Assembly (NCBI GenBank): GCA_905160935.1
Contig: CAJHZI010000431.1
Location: forward strand, 631,501 to 695,500
Source: Enchytraeus crypticus
Lineage: Eukaryota; Annelida; Clitellata; Enchytraeida; Enchytraeidae
Direction of reading: 5' to 3'
Length of the DNA stretch: 64,000 nt
Both the position numbers and the translations under genes were made by a program. Numbering within the stretch: the first letter of the stretch is position 1; each line of letters begins with the position of its first letter. The notes under the pieces are model-generated. The model saw only the letters and a program-made list of their open reading frames with translations. It did no database searches and had not been told where the DNA came from. Below are positions 43,768-55,560 of this stretch, in pieces.

Positions 43768-46700
43768 GTCGGGTAGATAAAATCGCAAAATAGTGATACC
43801 CGGACATTTAATGTGTAAAGCTGAATTTTTGTGTAGTTGTAGAGGATGTTAAGGACTACTCGTATGAAAAGTTTTCCGTTTTTAGGACCTCGGGGAAAAA
43901 AGTTATATCCATTTTAACATGACTGATTTTGTTGAATAATATCTACTATAAATAAGAACAAAAACAACGTAATGTTTGTTTATTTTTGAGCGATATAGTA
44001 AGATTTTGCTGTAAGTTTGGCAAATTAGAAATTAATTTAAATTGATTTCTTGCTTACACGTTGTAACTAAGTTAATTGAATCGTGTACTGGGATATAAGT
44101 ATTAAAACTTCTAATTAATTTCGAACTGTATTTCGTTAATAATGAATAATTATTAACGAATAATTTTAATTAACAAATTCTTAGATTATTTTGTAGGTAG
44201 TAATAAAATTAGTTACAGTTATCCAGGGATTAAAAATCAGCTAATTAAAGATCTTGAGAGATGGCTGAAGATTTGCGAGAGAAACAATTTCCAGAAAATT
44301 AGTATGTTATTTGTGTTTTATATGCAACTGATGTTGATGAACATCTTACTGTTATACGATCTCAGGGGTTTGACACACTATTAAAAAGTGCTTGTATATA
44401 TCACAATCTCTGTTATTTGAAATTTGTCAGCAGCAGGGCTAAAGAAGGTGCTGTTGCGGGGACTATACACCGTCTTAGATTAAATGAAGATTATCAATCA
44501 GCATTTTTAAAGACATGCGAGTGGTTGGAAGAGAACTGTGAAAGGGAGCTATATACAGTACAAGATGTAGTTGAGAGAAAGCAAGGTCTAACTACAGATG
44601 GCAATGCCTATTCTGCAAAGCATCTGAAGCGAAAGCTTGTTGAGCGCTATGATGATCACATACTGTTTGCTGACATATCTGGATGAAGAAATGTGATTTG
44701 TTTCCGCAATTTCTACTCATACTTAATTAGTGAGAGGTGGTACATGGAGAGGAAAGATGATATGACAGATGAGAGTAAAACAATCATAACAGCGGCAGCT
44801 AAATTGATTGCAAATGAGATCGGAGAATTGGAATATGATATGAATACATATCCGTCAGTAGATGACCTCTCTGTTGAGCACAGGAACTATGTTCCTCCTC
44901 TTCTGCATCAGCTTCTCAGATCATTATTGCCATCACCCATTAAGCAAAATGGCATTGGACAGAGTATCATTCAAGCTGCATGGTTACACTCAATCATTGT
45001 GCCTTTGCTTCTGGGCGTGGGTGTATCAGTTGATCACTTGATAGGATCCAAAACATTAATTGAGCAGCTGGCACGTTTAGGTTTCTCTGTCATATGATGA
45101 AATTATACGATGAAATTACACGATTCAAACAGTCCACTGTAAATTTGAATCCGTCTGATATGAATATTCGCCCATATCCTGAAGCATTTATACAATGGGT
45201 GGCAGACAATGCAGACCATAATGTTGCTACATTGGACGGCACTGGTACATTTCATGGCATGGGTATTATAGTCGCTTCTACTGAGCTAGTTGCTAATACT
45301 GAGCAAGATCATTCCATGACACTGACACGTAATGTGAGACGCCTTAAGGCACTTGATTTAGTTAGAAATAAAGCCGTACCCATTGTTCCATTCTTCCACA
45401 TGCCTAAGTGTGGTTTGACCGTCATGACGCTTAAACCAATGTGCCAGCTACTTTCTTCAAGCACATTGCCATCAATTTTAAATTTGGATTTGGTCTGGCA
45501 TATGAATTGGCTGTGTAAATATAACAATCACATGATGTTGCGCAACAATATCTTGCCTTTGTCCGCCATCGCTGTGGAAATGATGCTGTTATAGTTTTTG
45601 ATGGCTATATGAGTGGACCATCAACCAAGGATCATGAACATGCACACAGGTATAGCAAGTGTGTCAAAATATCACCACAGGTTGATGTGCGTGAAGAGTG
45701 TCATGTTGTGATTGATCAGCAGGCGTTCTTTTGCAATGAGTATAACAAAGACATGTTCATCAAACTGTTAATCAGAGTTTTCATCAAAGAAGGATATAGA
45801 GCCATACAGATGGATGATGATGCTGATGTAGGTAAATTGTTTCAATGGCCCTTCAACTAGCTTGTACCTCCAAATATAATTCTCTTGCTGTTTCGGCAGA
45901 TGACACTGGCATCCTTGTGCTGCTCATTCATCACCTATGCAATACCATGTGTGATATTTATTTTGTTCGTCATAATTGTAAGGCAGCTGTCAATCAGTGT
46001 GAAGCCTTCAGCATAAGAAATATACAGAGGACTATTGGCTCTGAAGCTTGCAGTCAAATTCTGCTTATTATGCCATTGGTGGTTGTGACACCACGTCAGG
46101 AATCTACGGTTTGGGAAAGGGATCTGTGTTGAAGAAAATTGTAAATGGGAAATTTGCAGAACAAACAAATTGTGTCATGGTTGACATAAGATCCACTCAA
46201 GATGAAGTTGCTTATGCCAGAAACAAGCTACTTGTATTTCTACTTGGTGGGAAAACATTACAACCATTAAATGTCCTTCGCTACCAGGCATATTGCAAGT
46301 ATGCTGCCATTTCATTGAGACGGCCCCAACCAGAAAAATACCTCCTACTGAACAAGCAGCATTTTATCATCTACTTCGTGTTCATCTCCGAGCCATGCAA
46401 TGGTCAAAGCTGTCATCAAAGATCATGGATCCCAGTTTATGGGGATGGAAGATAGATTAGGGAAAATTTGTGCCAATTATGACAGATTTACCGGCTGCAC
46501 CAGAGGATGTTTTGAACCTTGTACGTTGCAAATGTAAGACAGGTTGTAATCCAAGTAGTAACTGCTCATGTCGTTCAAACCAGCTGTTATGCGTTACTGC
46601 ATGCAGTAACTGCCATGGTACTGAATGCACTAACAGTCAGCACGAAGATATTCAACTGTCACATGATAGTAGTGAAACTGACAGTGCATCTGAAAGCAAT

Positions 46701-47195
46701 GATCAGTAAGTGCAAGTCGAGAATGAAAACGATGACTTTTACTACGACTCAGACATTCAGTGGGAGATTGAAGAAGTCTAATTTAGAGTTGTGAGTATAA
46801 CATTTGGACTGAGTCAGTGGCATGTTGGCAAGTTGTTCGACAGCCGATCAGTAGATGCAGGGTTTAAATCCAGTTCTATTCCGGTTACTGATATGCTTTT
46901 GAGCCGGAAACGGACATTAAATATGGCCTTAGTTTTTGGCTTTAGCTTTATTTGTTCTATGCACATGATTTACGTTTCATTTGTTGATGTTTGTGGCCCT
47001 TCAATGTCCTTTAGTCATTTTGAAAAGCCATTGAAAAAATTGAGTTAATTTTTCGTTTTTTGGACATAACTTTTTTATTAATAGTGCTATGAATGGGGAA
47101 CTTTATATTAGAATTCAGCTCAAAAATCCGCTTCCAACGAATATAGATGTGGCTTTACACGTTAAATGTCCCGGTTTTTTTAATTTCTACCCGAC
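43768..47195 (+). mobile_element. XPG-type DNA transposon, copy 2 (decayed)
   Basis: The ends GTCGGGTAGA...TCTACCCGAC plus shared inner inverted blocks are flanked by TA on each side (43766-67, 47196-97). Plus-strand ORFs in order: 44417-44686 and 44693-45097 (conserved but unassigned helical regions), 45094-45594 (TLDGTGTFHGM), 45609-45860 (ending MDDDADVGKLF), about 45845-45960 (SADDTGILVLLIHH), 46048-46455 (GGCDTTSGIYGLGKGSVLKK) and 46470-46709, with a CXC-type cysteine cluster (CKCKTGCNPSSNCSCRSN...CSNC). DDAD, ADDT and GCDTTSGIYGLGKG correspond in order to the acidic XPG-I motifs and helix-hairpin of FEN1/XPG nucleases. A deletion removes the N-terminal Cys region, and several frameshifts and stops are present. 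Confidence 0.78.
46800..46945 (+). mobile_element. SINE family A copy nested in XPG-type element
   Basis: CAGTGGCATGTTGGCAAG, then GCAGGGTTTAAATCCAG and CCGGTTACTGATATGC follow the family A order. It lies just after the end of the cysteine-rich ORF and before the right terminal block. Confidence 0.7.
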
Positions 47196-47394
47196 TAAAA
47201 TTATAGTATTGTAACATTTTCAATAATGACATGCCGTAGTAAATGTTCATTCACCATGATATCTTTCGTTATTAATAGTCCATAACAGATAGTTTTGTCA
47301 ATTTTCTATTTTATAATTGCCCCTTGTAAAGTTCGATATTTTGCTCTCTTCAAAGTCCAATAAAAGTAAACACGCATTGTAGTGAAAAAGCTCT

Positions 47395-47605
47395 TTATAG
47401 TACATTATAGTGAAATGATCAACTGTGTTGATATATATCACTTTTAATACCGCATGTTTAAACCGCTAGGCAATTTAGCCAATTTTCCGTATAACCAATC
47501 CTGTGAATGTCCGAGATTTTACTCGCGGCTGGGATTCGAACCCTCGAGAGCCAAATTCACCTCAGGATCTGTCATTTAAAACTTCATGGCCTTACCTCTA
47601 CGCTA
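47395..47605 (-). mobile_element. SINE family B copy
   Basis: Reverse complement of 54630-54865: GGGTTCGAATCCC B box, AATCTCGGACATTCAC and TTGATCATTTCACTATAATG. Confidence 0.8.
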
Positions 47606-47639
47606 TGAATACATTCAGTATCAGAACAATGATCCCTTG

Positions 47640-47835
47640 CTGTCCAGGCAATACTGAATAGACCAGCGATGCATGTCTTAGAAACGGACTAAACCGAAAA
47701 CTACGGAAGAAGGTGGGAAACTACCTCAGAAGCCGTGTTTTCCTAGATTAATTTTACGTTAAAGTTTGGTATATGCTTAGCCTTTGTGATTGGATCCGTT
47801 TTTCGGTTGAGGACTTAGTGTGAAAGCATACTGTA
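47640..47835 (+). mobile_element. SINE-like family D partial copy
   Basis: GGTGGGAAACTACCTCAGAAGCC and GCCTTTGTGATTGGATCC blocks match the 3' half of family D (5300-5480). Confidence 0.55.
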
Positions 47836-47839
47836 TTGA

Positions 47840-48525
47840 GGAATATGTACAATATATCTACCAACTCTTTAGTACTCTATTTTGAGTGATGGGTGAAACA
47901 AATATACTTATCACTCTGTTGGTGTGATGCTTTGTCATCCTCTTAGCATTCCTTTTCATTTTTCTCTCTCTCTCTCTGGTGTTCTCTCTATGGCAGGCTA
48001 ATTATATATTTGCTCGAAGTCGTGTGCTTTCATGCTCAGTATGAGTTGTTCTAAAAAAAGATCACAATGGCCATATTTACCAAAGCATAATATAACATTT
48101 ATCATAGAAAAATATACAGTGTATATTGCGGTGATTTCCTATTGTCTTCCTTAATTTCTGTTTAGTCACCTCATATAATATTGCATTTGAAGGTTATTCA
48201 ATTCTGTGTTGGCCCAGTCACAATAAGTATTCTTTTCATAAGCAAAACTTTATACTTTACATTATCCTTTGTCGTCAAAATCGTTTATTTTATCATGAAA
48301 TGGAAACTTGATATTTCGGAATTTTTACTTGTTTGGAATTTCAACTGTGGTATTTTTTGTAGAAATATATTTTCGAGTTCCATAATTAAATTTTTTATCA
48401 GTCCACAGTTAATAAATTATTCACTGACTTGATTACAAGCATGTTTTACATGTATGAATACTTGTATATATTTACGTATGTTGTATGATTGTTTTTAGAT
48501 AATAGCATAAGTTGAAGCTAGCACC
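47840..48525. other. upstream region of SIGMAR1
   Basis: AT-rich. The promoter and 5' UTR of SIGMAR1 should lie here; no defined element is visible. Confidence 0.4.
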
Positions 48526-49465
48526 ATGGGATTATTTACATGTCTTAGGAGATTGATAACATTTGCCATCATCGTGGCAGTGATTGTGGCGCTGGTCCAC
48601 TTCTGGCTGACAAACAAGACCTATACGTTCAGCAACCAGGCCGTAGCTGATATTGCTAAGAAATACACAGGTGTGTCAAAATTTCATAAGTTACATATAT
48701 ATAGCTATTTTTAAAAGGCATTATTGGTAGTTACCTCTACACTTCAATAATGCTATAAATATTTAGCTCACTCATTATACGGATCTAGTATTTAAACTGA
48801 AGTATAAATTTATATTTTAGAAGTCTTAACAGTTGCAAATATAATTCTTAAATACCACAACAATGCCTGTTAATATATTTGGTAAATATTGTTAAACACA
48901 TATATTCTTCTAGAAACGAAAAACTGAATCATTGAAAACTGAAAAATTGAATCACACCCATTCAGTCTCTTTATTTTCTATACAGAATGCGTGCAGAAGA
49001 ATGATTTCTCTAATCAAAGAACTTTTTTGCATTGGTCCTGGAACTGCAAAAGCCTCAAAAAATTAGTTTCTAGTTTAATTTTGTTTCTAGCTTAATTTTA
49101 CCTATCTATATTATTATTAGTAAATACACCTCAATTTACTTCTAATGATAAATTATAAAATCAATTGCAAATAACTTTTGCAGTCGTGAAGAATCCAGGA
49201 AAGTCTATCCAGGAACTGTATAGCAGCGTTCACAAGGACTTCCTGGAGCGCTATCCTGGCAGAATCCTTCCTAAGCAGGACCTCCAATGGATCTTCGTTA
49301 ACGCTGGAGGTTGGATGGGCTCCATGTGTCTACTGCACGCATCTCTCACTGAATATGTTCTGCTGTTTGGAGTCGCCATTGAGACGTCTGGGCATTCTGG
49401 TCTGTCTATTCTCTCCTTATTAGTCGCTCATTTCTTTTCACTCAGTCACGGACTTCTGGATGTAG

Positions 49466-49544
<79 letters not shown>

Positions 49545-50931
49545 TGCCACTATTATTGTTATATTATTATGGTAATTTAATATACTTATGTAATATATCC
49601 AGAGGTCCGTGACTCAATCAACTTAATTGATCATGTAGTCAATTAGGTAGTTACTCTTTCAGTGACACTCAGTTTCGTAGGACACACTTAATATTAGATT
49701 TGATAATGCTTACTAATCTGCTGTTATAGTTTTAACTACAGAATAAAGCAGTTGGGCAATTACCCCTTCAGTCTACCAGTTAATAACTTTTTCAACCAAT
49801 CAGTTTTTATCTTGAAGTCAATCAATAAGTAACTGTTAATCTTTTATTAAAACAATCAGTTAATTACACAGGGATCACTTTAAGTTCAACATCATATATC
49901 ATCACATGTACGACCCTCATTATCATCACATGAACTGCTATTTTTGTTTAGTAGCTTATTTTCTTTAAAATTCATTTAAGTTGCAAACTATATTAATTTT
50001 ATTTCAATACCTTTATCTTTGATTGTTAAATTATTTGATATTATTAATATTTATTATTGCCTGACGGTAACAAGAGATCAAATTAAATGCGTAATAACAA
50101 TTAGTATAAATATAAAAGCTGTAAAGCCGCTATTAACGTCAGTTTCATCTCTCGATAGTGATATTAGTGACAGGTGAGCCCAGTATTGGATCCCACACAT
50201 ACTAATCCACAGTCGGATGAGATACCGATATTGGCGCTGGCTCTAGCCTGTTTTTAAGTACACATCTTTAATTGACTTTAGCTGATTGATTCATGATGGT
50301 ATAATTTAACTTCTGTTTTACAGGACGATATTGGGCCAATGTTTCTGACACCATTTTGGCCGGAGAGTTCAACCAATGGAAGGAGGGTGAACTAACCTAC
50401 AGCGTGTACAAACCAGGTCTGCATGGAATGAGGCTGAGAAATCATTTTAGTACTATTAATTTATCTTTACTTTTGATCTCTTTGATATTTTATTGATATA
50501 TTTAATATCAATAATAACTCATTGATATATTTGTGTATTTTTCAATTAGTGTTAATTTTTTTCTTACAAAAATTAGACATTATTATAAACATGACCGGTA
50601 ATTTAAATAAGTCGTTAACTAAATTGAGTATAAAAATTAACAAATTTCTGGATCGTTTAATAAATTTGCTATTTGATTGATTATATGATAATTATTAGGT
50701 GTGACGGTTGATCACGTTTGGGGTGAGGTAACAGCCGTTAACTTCAAGGCGGGCACGTGGATGGTGGAATATGGTAGAGGATTCATTCCGTCAACGCTTG
50801 GCTTTGCGCTGGCAGACACCCTGTTTAGCACTCAGGACTTCATTTCTCTCTTCTACACGCTGCGTATCTACGGCAAAGCTCTGGCACTGGAAATATCCCA
50901 CTATGTCGCTCATCCTGATGAGATCTTCTAA
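48526..50931 (+). CDS. SIGMAR1: sigma non-opioid intracellular receptor 1
   Basis: Four exons, all introns phase 1: 48526-48670, 49184-49399, 50324-50416, 50699-50931 (TAA). The product is 228 aa against 223 in human. The start is gcaccATGG, a strong Kozak site. Residues 9-28 form the single N-terminal membrane helix ([18 protein letters not shown]). The rest is the ERG2/sigma-1 cupin-like barrel: [66 protein letters not shown] and [15 protein letters not shown]. The two acidic ligand-site residues are kept (Asp129 in VSDT; Glu175 in VEYGRG). In the family this is an ER and mitochondria-associated-membrane chaperone related to fungal sterol C8-C7 isomerase. Intron 2 holds a (TA)n tract and intron 2/3 a family A SINE. 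No breaks are seen. Confidence 0.96.
49466..49540. repeat. (TA)n microsatellite in SIGMAR1 intron 2
   Basis: About 37 TA dinucleotides, 66 bases after the exon 2 donor. Confidence 0.95.
50120..50260 (-). mobile_element. SINE family A copy in SIGMAR1 intron 2
   Basis: AAGCCGCTATTAACGTCAG, GACAGGTGAGCCCAG and ATTGGATCCCACACATACTA, then a degenerate A-box region, match family A reversed. It is antisense to the host. Confidence 0.72.
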
Positions 50932-51447
50932 GGATTGATGATTGAGTAGTCGATTGATTGGTGGATTGATTAGTGATTGATAAAATATTAAATGATTTTT
51001 GAAAATAATCATGTTATTAAATTTATTATTATACTTCATTGGGAATTAGTTGACAGAGATGATTGATTGATTGATATTTTTGATTGATCGATTGATTGAT
51101 TTATGGAATGTTGTTGTCATTGGCGTTGTTACTCTACATAGCACATCAGAATGGGATCCGTCCTCTGATCAGCAGTCTCATACTGTTTCACTGTTCAACA
51201 CTAGATGCAAGATTCTCTGGTTCTAGCGCTACAGCATTATACTGTTGGATTCATAAGTTCGACTGATAGGTTCATTGTACGCCCGATATTTGACCTGAAA
51301 TTCCCTTGCTCTGTTGCCAGAAATATCACAGTATATGATTTACATTAATCCTATCTGTTAGTGATTTCAAATCTATTTTATCTAAAATTAAAGCCAAAAT
51401 TTATAATTGCTTTACTTATTTGTTGTGCATTGATTTATACTGATAAA

Positions 51448-51585
51448 GCTAAGATTAACGTCAGTTTCCTCACTCGAAAGCGATGCCAGTGACGGGCGAG
51501 CCCAGGATTTGAATCCCGCACATACTGATCCACAGTCAAGTATCTAACTGACTTTGCTACCGACTTTGCCACCTACTTTCATTGT
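51448..51585 (-). mobile_element. SINE family A copy
   Basis: GCTAAGATTAACGTCAGTTT, CGATGCCAGTGACGGGCG and GGATTTGAATCCCGCACATA, ending in ACCGACTTTGCCAC. Well preserved, about 0.5 kb after the SIGMAR1 stop. Confidence 0.8.
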
Positions 51586-54055
51586 TTGTTCCTGTATAAA
51601 TGTTTGACTTTTGAAATAAACTTCTGAACTATTGTTGCTAAAATGCATTCCAACGTTAAGCTTTGTTTATTTATGTCATGAAAAATTATAGAATAAATTT
51701 TGTCTAGACATTTACAATTGAATGAAAGCTTGCCCATAACCATAGAAGGCAAGAAATTCAAGTGTCTTTCTTGATTTCATTCCTTTGTGTTTGAATGGCA
51801 AATTGATTATTGCTTTCTTACTGTCTTCTGTTTAGCGTAGTTTAACTCCCTGAGATATACAATTTTGCTTTCATTTGATAACGATGCCATATTCATTTTT
51901 GCCAAGAATTATATCTGTTGTTGTATCAGGTATTGGTGATGTATTTATTTTGCTCACTTTAAAATTATTATGTGAACATCTATCAATTATTTGAAATTCT
52001 TGTGATCTAACCTATATTTGCAGGGGTTGAATAGAATCATTTTGTTAATTTAATTTCAGAAGGGCCTTAACAACTATATATATGCATCTTTATTTCACCA
52101 AAAATATGATAGCATAAGTACAATAAGTACACAATAAAAGGTACACGATACAATGTTCAGCGAAACAGGGCAAGGAGATAAAGTGTTCGAAAACGAAAAG
52201 AACATGAAACATCACACACATGTACTTCGAAATATGTTATTCATATAATATTATATATATATATTGATATTCTCATCTGAATTTAATTTACAATATTATT
52301 CTATCAGAACTATTAATTCGTACAGGCTATGGATTTAATTGTGGCATATTGAATTACTGATTTCTGTTTTAGTTAATGAATGAATATGTAATTGTTGCAT
52401 ATAGTAATAGCTTTGAATTATTTTTTCTGTGTGTTTTTCATAAAAATATTTATGTATATTTACCTGGGAATTATGATGTAAGAGTTCTTATTTAAGTAAG
52501 CATGACTGCTTGCGATTTGCCTAAATAATGCTTGAGATCTATTGAAGCGTCGTATGCCCTTTTGTGTAGAAGGTTTATCAAGATCAGTTAAATTTCATAA
52601 AACCGAAATGTATTTTCTAAATATGAAATGGATTGGATCACAAAACAATGCCTATTAGATAAATTTTAACTTAATGACTTATCATTATTTGATATAATAA
52701 TATATTGGGAATATGCCTTTTCCTTTTCTCCCCAGAGTCGGCATCTCACTAGAATGGAGATTGTTGCGCATGTTCTCATAGTTATTTTCGATATTCTTTT
52801 TGATAGAACTATGAAATATCAGTATTACTACGCGTAGACTCGGTTATTTTGCATTTCTACACGCTCATGGATGTTTTTATACAAGATTGCATTTGCTCAT
52901 TTGACGTACAAGTACTAGTCGTTTGATTTAAAATTTAGACTCAGTGTAAGACTGTAAGTAGAAGAGTTTGACAGATGATTATTGGAATACTTACAGTTTC
53001 AAAATGGCGTAACATCAAAGCTTTGTAGTTTTAGAATAGCTATTGTCTTGAGAATTTTCATCTCCAACTGTTTTAGTTCTTTAGTGTGACATTTAACGTC
53101 TGTTTATCTAGAATTTAGTGAAAGTTTGTTACATCCTATATGAGAAAGTTTGTTACATCCTCATCATTATTTGTTATTCAAATTTGCTATTTGTACTTCT
53201 GGTATTGACATTTTAGAAGTGCCCACTTTTTGTTTTTTTACATTTATTTACTGAATATTAGCGTTATTTACTAGACATTTTGCTTCCGTCATAGCTTTAA
53301 GTAAATATTGATGGAATTTAAGATTTGGAAATTAAATTCATTTTTATTTGAATATTGTATGGCTGAGCTGTTTCACTTTCTCTCTTTCACTCCCTCTCTC
53401 TCCCTTGCTCTCTCTCTCGCTCTCTCTCTCTCTTTCTCTCTCTGTCTATGTCTCACAGTTTCTATTTCTCTCTCTCAGTATAATCTCTTACTGCATATCC
53501 CTGACTAAGTCAGTTAAAACTCTGTTATGGACTTGTCTTAGGAAGTTTAATTTTTGTTCCGTATAACAAACAAGACTACATCTAGTAATCGAATTACTCT
53601 CATGTGTCTCAGTTTGCTCAATTTACACCGGCTGGTTCAAGGCAAAAACAGTAGCCTACTTCTAAGAAAAAAGAATTTCTGATGTTGTAAATACTGCAAA
53701 GCTCCAACTAAACGTATCTATAATTTCCGTCTTGCATATTTCGTTTCACAAGAAGTTATTTTTCTGAAATTGCGAACACTAGCTTTTTCAATGGTTAAAT
53801 GATTTTGTAACATTTCGCAAATAATGTGGTGAAATTGTGAATTAAGAAATAGAAAATGAGATGTTTTAATTCTAAGATTTTGAGAAAGTGAATCTTTTTC
53901 CTTTACTGAAATTTATAATTAATTTAAATTCGTAAAATGATTAAAAATACACATAACATGGAAGATTAGGAACCTAATCTCAACATAACTTACATGTATA
54001 CCCTTCTTTAAATATATTGGTCTAGATCTTTCAGCAAATATTATTAATATATTGT
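51586..54055. other. non-coding stretch
   Basis: AT-rich; a CT-rich low-complexity tract at about 53380-53480. No exon with convincing splice sites. Confidence 0.4.
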
Positions 54056-54059
54056 TTTT

Positions 54060-54222
54060 ACGAAGTTGTGGAAGGCATAGGGCAGCTCGTCATTAGATAA
54101 TTTAAAGATTCACTCATATGTGGACATGAAGAGGAAAGCGGAAAATAGAGATGACTGCAGGCGTTGTATAACATGGACCTGCCAGCAGGCAGTGTATTAA
54201 GAGAGAGAGAGAGAGAGAGAGA
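54060..54222 (+). mobile_element. truncated LINE 3' end
   Basis: AGATAATTTAAAGATTCACTC, ACATGGACCTGCCAGCAGGC and a terminal (GA)n at 54198-54221 match the 19540-19665 tail. The GA run is probably an expanded version of the AAGAGAGA terminus. Confidence 0.8.
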
Positions 54223-54435
54223 TTGTTCTGGCGATCATTTGACTAAAACAATGCCTCTCTCAACCAGCTAATCGCTCACTTTTAAGTTAAGGACATTAAA
54301 AATTATAATGTAAAATTACAAAATTGCTTTCTTGTTTGCAAGACGTACCGAAGAGATCGTAGGAGCTTATACAAAAGTTAAGCTATACTGTGACGATAAA
54401 CAGATTATGTTTTACACACGTTTATTTGTTTTTAG

Positions 54436-54611
54436 TCTCACCACAAATGTTTACGGTTCCAGAAACACAGGCTACATGTAATAGTAAGTTGATAAATGAA
54501 AAGCAATCTGAAAGTGGCGCCATAGTAGTGAAAGAGCTCAGACTCTACAAGAGTCTGAGCTCTTTGCTACAAGAAATAGTAGCTAGCGAAAGTCCATCGG
54601 GTTCGAATTAA
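54436..54611 (+). CDS. possible terminal exon, unknown protein
   Basis: A good acceptor (ttgtttttag) opens a frame (SPQMFTVPETQATC ... LLQEIVASESPSGSN) to a TAA at 54609. It uses phase 1. No upstream exon could be joined to it and the sequence matches no family I know. It contains a 16-bp perfect hairpin. A SINE starts 19 bases later. It could be chance. Confidence 0.22.
54531..54565. repeat. 16-bp perfect hairpin, 3-base loop
   Basis: Arms AAAGAGCTCAGACTCT and its exact complement flank ACA. Free-standing; no T-run follows. Confidence 0.9.
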
Positions 54612-54629
54612 GCATTAATTTATGAATGT

Positions 54630-54865
54630 CTCAATAGCGCAATGGTTAAGGGTGTAGATAACGTCATGAAGCTTTAAATGACAGACCCAGAAGTGAATCG
54701 AACTCTCGTGGGTTCGATTCCCAGCCGCGCTGATCTGAGAGTAAAATCTCGGACATTCACTGGACTGGCTGCACGAAATATGGACTAAATTGCCTAACGG
54801 ATATAACATGTGGTATTAAAAGTGATAGATATCAACATAGTTGATCATTTCACTATAATGTGCGT
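54630..54865 (+). mobile_element. SINE family B copy, reference
   Basis: GTCTCAATAGCGCAATGG (A box) and GTGGGTTCGATTCCC (B box) head the unit. AATCTCGGACATTCACTGG, AAATTGCCTAACGGATATAA and TTGATCATTTCACTATAATG follow, then a GT-rich tail. The boxes are close to consensus. Confidence 0.85.
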
Positions 54866-55560
54866 GTGTGTGTAAGCGTAATTTAAATTTTAAAAATTAT
54901 ATTACATCGCTAAGTACCGTAAATTAGGATTACATGAATGCTACTGAATCCGAACAGATATTAAAACAATAATATTTACTTATTAGAAGTAGGCCTACTA
55001 CTAAGTAAACTGATTACAATTGATCAAATCATTCCATGCTTCAAGTTAGGAAGCTTTTTAAATGGGTTGCGTATTCGAGTTACAACAAATGCGTATCTTA
55101 GCAACGGATGGTGGCTGCAGCTTTTATCAGCTGATCGATATTACATCCAATAGAAGTTGACTCAATTGATTTCTCGTAATAAATTAACTATTATTAATTT
55201 TCTCGTTATTATCCATAGCTTTACATTAATTACCCGCATGCTTGCAGAGATATATTAAGATTGAGAGATACAGGAGATATCAGAACTAGGCAAAATCTTC
55301 AACGATAGATGATAGCTTGCGCTTCACCGCACTTTGACTCATTAAGCTGTCTAATGGATAGACATACGTTGTGTTTAGCAATTTTGTACACAGAATATGG
55401 CAGGATTCGCTGAATTATATAAACAGTATTCGAATAGGTAGTTTCCGTACCATACACTCTCGGGGTTGTAATGACAAATCAGCTGAGAATTTTCTAGAGT
55501 TATAAATAACTTAATTATAGCCACCAACAAAGATGGATTTTAATGTGGGCTTAAATTAAA
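54866..55560. other. upstream region of the cysteine-rich gene
   Basis: No repeat recognised. It may hold the promoter of the gene starting at 55561. Confidence 0.35.

Noticed and set aside
44417-46709. ORF series with a tesmin-like cysteine cluster as a host transcription factor
   Set aside because: Flanked by inverted termini, repeated at 6905-9904, and disrupted by stops and frameshifts; it is a transposon remnant.
54630-54720. tRNA gene candidate
   Set aside because: Pol III boxes are good, but the unit is the head of SINE family B present in other copies; no proper stems.
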